Shown here: positions 7,735 to 14,704 of the stretch, one piece after another
Layout: each line of letters starts with the position of its first letter
How positions within the stretch are numbered: position 1 is the stretch's first letter
Assembly (NCBI GenBank): GCA_030620115.1
Contig: JAUXFG010000058.1
Span: 1-22,758 of the forward strand
From: Candidatus Fermentibacterota bacterium
Lineage (GTDB): Bacteria > JAFGKV01
Length of the DNA: 22,758 nucleotides
Reading direction: 5' to 3'
Program-made: the position numbers and the translations under genes
The notes under the pieces: generated by a model
What the model was told of the DNA's origin: nothing
What the model saw: only the letters and a program-made list of their open reading frames with translations
Databases searched by the model: none

Positions 7735-7827
7735 CGAAGCTCCCGATGAGGTTTTTGGGAGGAGGACGGGGAGGATCGCGGAGGGGAAAAGGAAAACATC
7801 GAACATTCAACATTCAACGTCGAAGTT
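7735..7827 (+). repeat. Dispersed 93-bp repeat, copy 1
   Basis: This block runs from GCTCCCGATGAGGTTTTTGG through GAGGGGAAAAGGAAAACATC to CATTCAACGTCGAAGTT. It recurs at 17309-17402 with only a handful of changes and one indel. Its end lies 18 bases past the stop codon of the minus-strand metalloprotease. The tail, built from AACATTC/AACGTCG-like steps, is internally repetitive. No ORF is conserved across the two copies. Confidence 0.85.
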
Positions 7828-7844
7828 CGAGACGAAGTTCAAGA

Positions 7845-9572
7845 TCAGGGGATGTCATAATCCGATGACCACGCGCCTATTCGGTTCGAATCGATTGATT
7901 GTGTCAGGCCATTTTGACCTCTGACGATATAGAACCATGTAGCGCCGGGCAGGACAGCTCCCGCATGGGTGTATGTGGTGGCCGTCAGATTGACCGGTGC
8001 AACCTGATCGGGCCGGAAGAACGGCGCCTGATCCATATAGAGCGCATAGTTCCAAGCGCCTGGTCTCGGTGACCATGTGAGGATCACGTCTGTTCCCGAG
8101 ACTGAACAAGCAAGATCGCTGACAGGCGGTATGCCCGGCGGTGACGCGTTCGCGGAGTAGTAGTAGCCGCTCGATCCGGAGTTACTCACACTGGTGATGA
8201 CGATGACGGCGTCCTCAAACGAGATACCAAAATCCGTAACATCGAAGCTTCCAGCCTGGCCTGCGCCCGGATTCCATAGGCCCACGTCCAAAGTGACCCC
8301 CGTGTTGCTTTCTATGGTCCGCAGGGCAAACACATTATTGTCGGATCCATCGAAAGAGAACGATAGGTCGGTGCCGTTGCGAAAAAGAACATAGTCGGCT
8401 GCCCAGTGGTCCACTCCCCTACTGAGAGGCCCCACGGGATATGTTTCGTGCACGGTTCTATTGAAGGACGGCAGTTCTTCACCCTCGTAACCATAAAGAC
8501 CGTCCTGGAACTCTTCGTCATCCAGGAAGTTCGCCACAACCCAATCGAGAAACACGTCTGAGAATAGTTTTGAATAGCCGTTCTGAGTCAGCACGGAGTC
8601 GTATCCCGCCGTACCGTTGGCGGGCTCGTGAACAACATCCCACACGGCGTCGAGCTCACCATAGTGCTCATAGAAATAGAGCGTCCAGAGGTATGTCTTG
8701 ATATAGTCAGCCCAGTTCCCATCCCAATTCGTCAGATTGTTGTCCGGGTTCGAAGGAAATGAGGTGATATTGTCAGGGTAGCCGTAGAGATACATGGCAA
8801 ACTCCGCGAGCCCTTCGTCGACCCACGTAGCCTCATCCTCGTCGTACTTCCAGTGGATCATATGCTCAAACTCGTGTGCTGCCACCGCGATCATGTAATT
8901 GCTGCTGGGGCTCTGACTGCCGGCCGAGTTCAGATATATCGTTTCACACTCATTGCTGGGGAATCCCGAGAATGTCCCGTCCGGGTACTCGTCGAAGTAA
9001 AAGAAGAATCCGTCTCCCGCGGAGCCGATATCGAACCACATGATGTAGATGCGTGGATCCTCATCAAGCTCGTCCGGCGGCTCACCAAAATAGAGTGAAT
9101 TGATATCGTAGATGCCCATGTCGCTATGGATTCCCAGAGAGCTGTTCTCCCACCGTTCCAGGATCATATCCACGTCATTCTGGAACATGTTCACTCCCCA
9201 TTGGGAATCCTCCACCACGACATATCCCCGGTCTGTCTTCCCCCGCACCGTACACATCTTCTGCTCGAAGTGGGGCGGCATGGGATAATGGTAGAAAAGC
9301 CACCACAGCCAGGAATCTCCCACCTCAGGATTTGGCGGCGGCGTCGCAGGCAGGCCCGGGTCGGCGGGCCGCTCGGGACCAAGGAGCTCCGGGCGAGGTA
9401 TGGGAACATCGCGTGTTGGATACTCCCCCGGGACGGATACTCTCACCGTTTCTCCAAGGATGCCGGAAGGGACCGCGCCAGCAGAGAATGGATAGACAAT
9501 CGCCAACAAAAAACCCGCGAGAGCAAGCATATGCATGGTCTGCTTGGCGCAAGCACTTGGTGTTCGTCGCAT
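7845..9572 (-). CDS. Secreted HExxH zinc metalloprotease with C-terminal FN3-like domain
   Basis: A signal peptide (hydrophobic stretch MLALAGFLLAIVYPFSAGA, residues 15-33) is followed by a proline-rich linker to about 85. The catalytic core contains AAHEFEHMIHW, with the HExxH zinc site at 233-237, and WVDEGLAEFA, whose Glu253 is the likely third ligand. This pattern resembles M30/M6-like gluzincins. Acidic, aromatic-rich sequence upstream (DPRIYIMWFDIGSAGDGFFF) suggests calcium binding. The last about 95 residues form an FN3-like module ending in SNRIGAWSSDYDIP, which parallels the C-terminus of the protein at 16527-17141. No type A T9SS domain is present. AGGAGG lies 10 bases before the ATG. 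Transcribed divergently from the GGDEF gene. Substrate unknown. Confidence 0.8.
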   Translation of the reverse strand: MRRTPSACAKQTMHMLALAGFLLAIVYPFSAGAVPSGILGETVRVSVPGEYPTRDVPIPRPELLGPERPADPGLPATPPPNPEVGDSWLWWLFYHYPMPPHFEQKMCTVRGKTDRGYVVVEDSQWGVNMFQNDVDMILERWENSSLGIHSDMGIYDINSLYFGEPPDELDEDPRIYIMWFDIGSAGDGFFFYFDEYPDGTFSGFPSNECETIYLNSAGSQSPSSNYMIAVAAHEFEHMIHWKYDEDEATWVDEGLAEFAMYLYGYPDNITSFPSNPDNNLTNWDGNWADYIKTYLWTLYFYEHYGELDAVWDVVHEPANGTAGYDSVLTQNGYSKLFSDVFLDWVVANFLDDEEFQDGLYGYEGEELPSFNRTVHETYPVGPLSRGVDHWAADYVLFRNGTDLSFSFDGSDNNVFALRTIESNTGVTLDVGLWNPGAGQAGSFDVTDFGISFEDAVIVITSVSNSGSSGYYYSANASPPGIPPVSDLACSVSGTDVILTWSPRPGAWNYALYMDQAPFFRPDQVAPVNLTATTYTHAGAVLPGATWFYIVRGQNGLTQSIDSNRIGAWSSDYDIP

Positions 9573-9590
9573 CTTTGATGATCCTCCTGG

Positions 9591-9675
9591 TCTAACCCGG
9601 ACTTCTCGCCCGTCCCGCGTCGGCTGCGGGACTATAGCGCTGTAGTCGAAAGTTGGTGAAGAATTCGGGTTAGGT
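9591..9675. repeat. Short palindromic element, relative of 2182-2446
   Basis: The ends TCTAACCCGGACTTCTC and GAATTCGGGTTAGGTC form an imperfect inverted repeat. Between them are two hairpins, GTCCCGC-GTCGGCT-GCGGGAC at 9612-9632 and the palindrome GACTATAGCGCTGTAGTC at 9630-9647, which share bases and so cannot both form. TCCCGCGTCGGCYGCGGGA is shared with 2272-2290. It lies between divergent genes and may overlap their promoters. The remaining bases to 9911 translate to an unconvincing N-terminal extension of the GGDEF gene and show nothing else. Confidence 0.75.
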
Positions 9676-9911
9676 CAATAGTATTGTGGCTATCTTCCAC
9701 CGATGCGCGTCCTGGTTCTATCCTAACCCTCAGATATGAACTCGGATGTCCGATGATTCCTCTTGACATGGATTCAGTTGAGCTCTTCGTTCGTAAGGTT
9801 ATTATCTTGCTGCCATACGTCCATAGCCGATTCGGCCAGGACAGTCTCTTGTTGCCGCGTGCTTGTTCGACCAACGCACGAATCGGCCGGCAACCCTGCA
9901 AGGTGCATGAG

Positions 9912-11645
9912 ATGAACGATGGGGACGATACTGAACTGACCCACGCCAAGACGCCACGTGAAACACCACAACGAGCTCCTGGAATAGCAGCGCATGAAGG
10001 CACAGAGGAGGGAATTCGGAGAGCAATCTACTGGGAGAGACAGCTCTTGGAGATTGCTCGTCACCTCACGGAGAGCCTTGACGTCAAGGAGGTGCTCACC
10101 CGCATTGGGATAGGGGCCAAGGAGATTCTGGCGGCCCATGGGTGTGCTATCTACCTCCTCTCGCCGGATGGCCGTACGCTCACGCCCGTTGTATCTATTG
10201 AGCCGCCCTATGAGGAACAGATTATCTCTACTCCGATCGATGTGGATTCTAGCTTCACCGGCCAGGCAGTCAAGGCGAGGCGGGGCCTCATCTTCAACGA
10301 TGCCGGGACTGATCCGAGCGGCCATCAAATCCCTGGTACTCCTGAAGAGGATGATGAGTGCGTTATTGTGGCGCCTTTTGTGGTCGACGACAGAATTCTC
10401 GGAGCCATGTGCCTCAACCGCATGGGCATCCTTTTCTCCGAGGAGGATCTGGCACTGGGGGAGACCTTTGCCACATATGCAGCTATGGCCTTGAAGAATG
10501 CGCAGACGCATCAAGAGTTGCAGCATGAGGTGGAGGAGCGGAAGCGGGTAGAAAAGGCGCTGCGAAACGCGCATGATGAGCTCGAAGCGCGGGTCGCAAA
10601 ACGGACGGCCGAGCTCGGAAGGGCCAATGAGGCATTGCAGGACGAGGTTGCCGAGCGCACGCGGGCAGAGGCGTCTTTGGCTGAGGCAAAACGCAAGATA
10701 GAGGACCTTCATGGAATAGCTCGGCGCATGGAAGAATGCGCAATCGAAGACGAACTGCTCAGTACGGCTGTGGACGCGGCGGAACGCATTCTTGGGCTCT
10801 CGATATCACATGTGGCCATCCTGGAGCAAGGCGGGCTCGAGACAGAAGCTGCATCATCTGAGTTCTCGACCCTGACAACAAACACCCGTGATGTGTGTCA
10901 TGAGCTGGCTGAAGAGACACTCCGCACGGGGAAAACCAACGTCTTCAGCACTACTGATGAGCTCCCTGTTATTATTAGAGGCATCGCAGATCTTGAGTCC
11001 GGGATCAGCGCACCGGTTGGAGACATGGGCGTATTCCAGGCATTCTCCACGGAGCCCAACGCCTTCACTCGTGATGATGTGGGGTTGATCGAGCTTCTGC
11101 TCGGCCACACTGTCTTGGCACTAAAACGGATACGTCTGCAGAACGAACTCCGAGAACAGGCTATTCACGATCCCCTGACGGGGGTCTACAACCGCTACTA
11201 CCTCAACGATGTTCTGGAACGAGAGAGTAAGCGGTCCAGAAGATATTCCCACAGTCTTGCCTTGCTGATGATTGATGTTGATGGGCTCAAAGAGATCAAC
11301 GATCGGTTTGGTCACCAGATAGGCGACAAAGCCCTTCAATATGTGGCTTCTCTGCTTGCCGATGAGGTGAGGGAAACGGACATCGTAGTCCGTTATGGTG
11401 GAGATGAGTTCCTCGTTATCCTGCCGGAGACAGGCCAGGAAGTAGAGGCCATCAAGAACAGAATTGTCGAGAAGGCTGCCGAGAGCGAAATACACGAGTC
11501 GCTTCCGGTCCCGGTCACGTTTTCCATTGGCATGGCCTACTGGAGCCAGGAGGGCCCAGAATCGGTAGAAGAAGTCCTGACCAAGGTGGATAAACGCATG
11601 TATGAGGACAAGAGACGGAACTGGGCTGACAAGGAATTAGACTGA
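9912..11645 (+). CDS. GAF-coiled coil-GAF-GGDEF diguanylate cyclase
   Basis: It is predicted to make cyclic di-GMP from two GTP in the cytoplasm under control of its GAF sensors. Residues about 55-195 are a GAF domain (CAIYLLSPDGRTLTP ... GAMCLNRMG). Residues 196-265 form a charged coiled coil. A second, more diverged GAF covers about 265-405. The GGDEF domain (414-575) opens with HDPLTGVYNRYYL and has the intact active motif RYGGDEF (GGDEF at 495-499). An RETD inhibitory I-site lies exactly five residues upstream, so product inhibition is likely. There are no transmembrane helices. The start at 9912 (AGGTG 6 bases upstream) is preferred; the frame stays open back to a TTG at 9684 and includes an ATG at 9753, but that extension is low complexity and partly beside a repeat. 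Confidence 0.9.
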   Translation: MNDGDDTELTHAKTPRETPQRAPGIAAHEGTEEGIRRAIYWERQLLEIARHLTESLDVKEVLTRIGIGAKEILAAHGCAIYLLSPDGRTLTPVVSIEPPYEEQIISTPIDVDSSFTGQAVKARRGLIFNDAGTDPSGHQIPGTPEEDDECVIVAPFVVDDRILGAMCLNRMGILFSEEDLALGETFATYAAMALKNAQTHQELQHEVEERKRVEKALRNAHDELEARVAKRTAELGRANEALQDEVAERTRAEASLAEAKRKIEDLHGIARRMEECAIEDELLSTAVDAAERILGLSISHVAILEQGGLETEAASSEFSTLTTNTRDVCHELAEETLRTGKTNVFSTTDELPVIIRGIADLESGISAPVGDMGVFQAFSTEPNAFTRDDVGLIELLLGHTVLALKRIRLQNELREQAIHDPLTGVYNRYYLNDVLERESKRSRRYSHSLALLMIDVDGLKEINDRFGHQIGDKALQYVASLLADEVRETDIVVRYGGDEFLVILPETGQEVEAIKNRIVEKAAESEIHESLPVPVTFSIGMAYWSQEGPESVEEVLTKVDKRMYEDKRRNWADKELD

Positions 11646-11654
11646 TTATAGTGG

Positions 11655-11683
11655 CCGTTCACGGGTTCTGAGGTTCAGGGGTT
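11655..11683 (+). repeat. Dispersed 'CCGTTCACGGGTT...GGTTCAGGG' repeat fragment
   Basis: This begins 10 bases after the GGDEF gene and matches 14123-14160 and, inverted, 14486-14507. The remainder of the 257 bases between the convergent genes (11646-11902) has a weak TTAAC...GTTAA hairpin at 11818-11839, a poor terminator candidate, and no gene. Confidence 0.6.
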
Positions 11684-11902
11684 GCCAGGAATCAGCAGAG
11701 CTTCACAACTTCGCCCTGATGTGGCTACGTCCAGCAAGCTTCCTGCCCGCCCAGCCCTCTTTCCTCTCTCACGGCGGGATCGAGTAAACCAATTTGATTA
11801 AGTTCCTGCGCATATACTTAACTGGAGTCTCCTGGTTAACTCTCTGCATTTCTACTCACCTATAGGGATCTGCGAGTCGGGCGTCCCGAAGCGCATCCGA
11901 TC

Positions 11903-13801
11903 CTACCTAACCATTACCAATCTTCTCGTGATTGCCTGACTCTCACCCTGAAGGCGACAGCAATAGATGCCGGACGAAAGACCTCGCCCAGTCAAAGGTA
12001 AGCAATGGTGACCCCGATCCAACTCCTCGTCCAAAAGGGTTGCGACCTCCCTGCCAAGCATATCAAAGACACGCACCATAATGTGCTGGCGGCGTGTGAG
12101 TATGAATTCGACGAGAGTACATTCTGAAAATGGGTTGGGAGCATTGCGGTAGAAGTATAATGTCTTCTCATGAGGCGGAGAGTTGCCTCCGGGGCCATCG
12201 GGAGCTTTCGTGATGGAGACAATCGGCACGTTGATGAGCGTGGGATGGGCCATGTCTTGACCGAGCAGCAAGGATCCATCAGCATTCCAGTACGGAACCG
12301 TCCAGACAGTGCTGTCTGAGACGTCGAAGTTATAGCTCGTCCAATCGAGGCAGAGCCGGTGTCCGACCGCGATGCGCCAACCCAGAATGGTGAACTCACC
12401 ACTGAGGCGCTGCCACAGGCTGGAATCCGGATTTGTGCGCTGCCCAAGACTGGTGTGCGCAAGATACATCAATCCGCCACCGGGGTCCTCATCGTAGAGT
12501 TGGAAGTTGATCTGGAATCGCGACGCCGTTCCTTTAGCAAAGACACAAGCGGTAGGGATCCCGAGGATCAACATAGGCTCGGAGAGCGGTGGTGTCCGCC
12601 ATCTTCTGTGTTCTTGCACAAACGCGTTGGGCACGCTGCGGAAGTGATCGTCTACTGCAGCCAGCCAGGTATATGACGGATCGGTGAGTTCGTGTTTGAG
12701 GCGTCGTGGTGGGTCCGTAGCACTGGGGACGGCTTGGCTCATGGCACCATCTGCGTGAAGGTAGTAGGTCAGAAGCTGCTGGCCCGCCTGGGGAAAAGCG
12801 TCCAGCTCGAGGTGCTCCCAGTCAGGTCCAAGCGCAATAACTGCCGGGCCGACATCATCAAGGCCATGATCTTCGCCTTTGAGCTCCTCTGCGAAAAACC
12901 GCCGCTGAAGATCATCACGAAATCCAGATTCTTCGGGTACGTCTCCTGAGCCGTGTCCTCCAACTCCAAGGTACAGAAGAGACCGATGTGGAGCCACAGC
13001 AAAAGCCCCGGGAACACGATTGTGCCAAAACACATGGTCATGCCAAGCGCCCATCATAAGGAAGCGCGCATGGGCAGCGGCGACATCCGTGGAATCAAAA
13101 TCTCTCCCCCCTGCGAGGACAGCACACACCGAGTCATACTCATCGGCTCGCAGCAAACGCTTCAAGGGAAAGGCCAGCGTGTCCAGACGCACCTCTGGTG
13201 ATGGATCGATCTCTGTGGCAATAGCAGTAGCGTAACAACCGTATCGAGCCGCGGCTGAGGAGCGAATTGGGATGCTATTGGCCGGCGCCACAGCACGAAC
13301 ATTCATGTGGTCAACAGCCGCAAACCAAGAGTGAAACCCGCCCTGAGAAGCGCCGGCAACTCCCAACAAGTCGGCATTCACGTTGGGTTGAGAGCCGAGA
13401 TAGTCGATGATGTGTGCCAGATCTTGCCGCTCACGGAACGAGAATACAGTGGAAAGGCCTTCTGATGCCCCCTGACCCCGCACGGAATAAGCAAGAGTGA
13501 CATACCCGCTCTCAGCGTACAGCTCCGCGATGGGTTCAACATCGCTTTTCGATCCCCCAAAACCATGAACAAACACGATAGCTGGAAAACCACCAGGAGG
13601 AAGAGCCGCCACAGGAGTGAACCGTGTGGCATCCAAATGGACACCATCGTCCATCTCAAGCCAAAGCGTATCGGGAATCGATTGAGAACACGCTTCTTCC
13701 GGGAGGAAAAGGAAGCCTGAAACGATGAACAGAATCCAAGCACAAAGGACGGCAGATTTCGGCCTCACTTGCGTCATCTTGAGCAAACCTTGAGGAAACA
13801 T
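11903..13801 (-). CDS. Secreted CocE/X-Pro-dipeptidyl-peptidase-like hydrolase with T9SS sorting domain
   Basis: The signal segment is VLCAWILFIVSGFLFLP. The alpha/beta-hydrolase core shows DGVHLDATRF, VFVHGFGGSKSD, SVRGQGASEG, and the nucleophile elbow GVAGASQGG (Ser152). Asp255 (GAWHDHVFW) and His283 (GVGGHGSGD) complete a plausible triad in the S15/CocE order. A beta-rich X-Pro C-terminal-like region follows (QINFQLYDED ... LCLDWTSYNFDV). The last about 85 residues are a type A T9SS domain (NAPNPFSECTLVEF ... VFDMLGREVATLLDEE ... SSGIYCCRL ... RLVMVR). Substrate may be a peptide or ester. The ATG at 13801 is preferred because GGAG lies 9 bases before it; ATG 13777 is also possible and the frame extends to 13837. 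Convergent with the GGDEF gene. Confidence 0.85.
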   Translation of the reverse strand: MFPQGLLKMTQVRPKSAVLCAWILFIVSGFLFLPEEACSQSIPDTLWLEMDDGVHLDATRFTPVAALPPGGFPAIVFVHGFGGSKSDVEPIAELYAESGYVTLAYSVRGQGASEGLSTVFSFRERQDLAHIIDYLGSQPNVNADLLGVAGASQGGFHSWFAAVDHMNVRAVAPANSIPIRSSAAARYGCYATAIATEIDPSPEVRLDTLAFPLKRLLRADEYDSVCAVLAGGRDFDSTDVAAAHARFLMMGAWHDHVFWHNRVPGAFAVAPHRSLLYLGVGGHGSGDVPEESGFRDDLQRRFFAEELKGEDHGLDDVGPAVIALGPDWEHLELDAFPQAGQQLLTYYLHADGAMSQAVPSATDPPRRLKHELTDPSYTWLAAVDDHFRSVPNAFVQEHRRWRTPPLSEPMLILGIPTACVFAKGTASRFQINFQLYDEDPGGGLMYLAHTSLGQRTNPDSSLWQRLSGEFTILGWRIAVGHRLCLDWTSYNFDVSDSTVWTVPYWNADGSLLLGQDMAHPTLINVPIVSITKAPDGPGGNSPPHEKTLYFYRNAPNPFSECTLVEFILTRRQHIMVRVFDMLGREVATLLDEELDRGHHCLPLTGRGLSSGIYCCRLQGESQAITRRLVMVR

Positions 13802-13906
13802 TACCAGCGTCTCCATTCTCCCAGGCGACACCGGCATGGCCGTTGGTTCGATGTTGCGTGCGTTGAATACAGCGTCGTTTCACTCCAACCTATGACTCGG
13901 GAGAAT

Positions 13907-13946
13907 GGAACACAATGGAACATGGAGGGATTGCGGAACCACAGAT
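13907..13946 (+). repeat. 40-bp dispersed repeat, copy 1 (ends CCACAGAT)
   Basis: GGAACACAATGG ... GGGATTGCGGAACCACAGAT recurs at 22721-22758, the right end of the window, with two substitutions and two single-base gaps. Here it continues into TACACAGATTGAGAG and then the GGGATT run. The other copy is cut by the window edge, so the full repeat unit is unknown. Confidence 0.75.
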
Positions 13947-13980
13947 TACACAGATTGAGAGAGGAGATTGGGAAGATTGA

Positions 13981-14012
13981 GGGATTGGGGGGATTGGGGG
14001 ATTGGGGAGGGG
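13981..14012 (+). other. Strong G-quadruplex motif
   Basis: Runs of 3, 6, 5, 4 and 4 guanines are separated by ATT, ATT, ATT and A. This meets the usual definition of four or more G3+ runs with short loops. A more degenerate GATTGGG series precedes it. It sits between divergently oriented genes at 13801 and 14705. Confidence 0.85.
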
Positions 14013-14122
14013 AGAGCATTCAGCGTTCAGCGTTGAGATGACTGGAGAGACGACACAGAACATCGAACATCGAACTAGGGAAGAGGAAGGGATTGGAGGG
14101 ATTGGGGATAGGCAAGAAGTAA

Positions 14123-14160
14123 CCGTTCACGGGTTGAAAGGTTCAGAGGTTCAGGGTTCA
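14123..14160 (+). repeat. 'CCGTTCACGGGTT...TTCAGGGTTCA' repeat, second copy
   Basis: The core CCGTTCACGGGTT and the following AGGTTCAGGG match 11655-11683. A shorter inverted copy (TGAACCCTGAACCCGTGAACGG) lies at 14486-14507, so this 900-base stretch holds both orientations about 330 bases apart. Confidence 0.65.
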
Positions 14161-14275
14161 CCGGGAATTTGGGGATCTTTCATTCTCTCGTTTTACGGTC
14201 TGGGCCTCGCGCTACGGCTCACGATAGGAATACAATATCCCGTAGAGAGATCACGGAACCGTGGCGCCACCCTCA

Positions 14276-14349
14276 GTCATTGCGAGGAGGGTAACGACGA
14301 AGCAAGCTCATCCGCCCACCCAGATCGCCGCGCTGTCGCTCGCGATGAC
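14276..14349. repeat. 'GTCATTGCGAGGAG' interspersed repeat
   Basis: It begins GTCATTGCGAG and ends CTCGCGATGAC, an 11-bp inverted pair with one mismatch, and contains GTAACGACGAAGCAAGC. I recognise the GTCATTGCGAGGAGCGAAGCGACGAAGCAA type of element from many unrelated bacterial genomes. A partial second copy starts at 14363 (GTCATTGCAAAAAGGGTAAC). Confidence 0.7.
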
Positions 14350-14704
14350 CCCTGGGGCCTCAGTCATTGCAAAAAGGGTAACGAAAGTGTAAGGCACTTC
14401 CCGCCCTGTCCTGAAATATGCCGGAATTTGAACCTCTGATTCGTGGGATCTGAAGGCAACCCTGCCTCCGGCCCGGCGGGAACAGTGAACCCTGAACCCG
14501 TGAACGGCTACGGGAAGAAACAGGCATTGATGGCGCTATCGTCACTAATAGCCATTGGCAGCTAACAGCTCAAGACAGAGTCTGAGAAAAATCTGAGCGG
14601 CAGATTGTATACTCTGAGTCGACTGAGAGAACGTGTTCCAAGACAATTCTTCCACGTCCGGCTTCTCAGTCCCTGATGTGGAAGACGTATCCAGGAGGTG
14701 TTGT

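Larger units (their letters stand above)
13802..14704. other. Gene-free stretch made of repeat fragments
   Basis: No frame here reads like protein: the open frames translate to low-complexity or arginine/serine-rich strings without motifs. The stretch carries at least five recognisable repeat types, listed separately, joined by purine-rich GGATTGGG-like DNA (13950-14110). The last about 120 bases upstream of the next gene must contain its promoter; TATACT at 14608-14613 is a possible -10 box but lacks a good -35 partner. Confidence 0.7.

Noticed and set aside
7583-7924. Open frame over the hairpins and 93-bp repeat
   Set aside because: Alternating palindromes and repeat sequence explain it, and the frame is not kept in the second repeat copy.
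9684-9911. N-terminal extension of the GGDEF protein from a TTG
   Set aside because: No ribosome site at the TTG, no recognisable domain, and it abuts a palindromic repeat. The ATG at 9912 is better placed.
11818-11839. TTAAC...GTTAA hairpin as a bidirectional terminator
   Set aside because: The stem relies on wobble pairs, is AT-rich and has no T tract.
14002-14439. 145-residue open frame in the repeat-rich stretch
   Set aside because: It begins in the G-quadruplex run and reads through three repeat families; no protein-like composition.
13907-14507. CRISPR array or integron attachment sites
   Set aside because: The repeats are of different families with irregular spacing; no cas or integrase gene is nearby.
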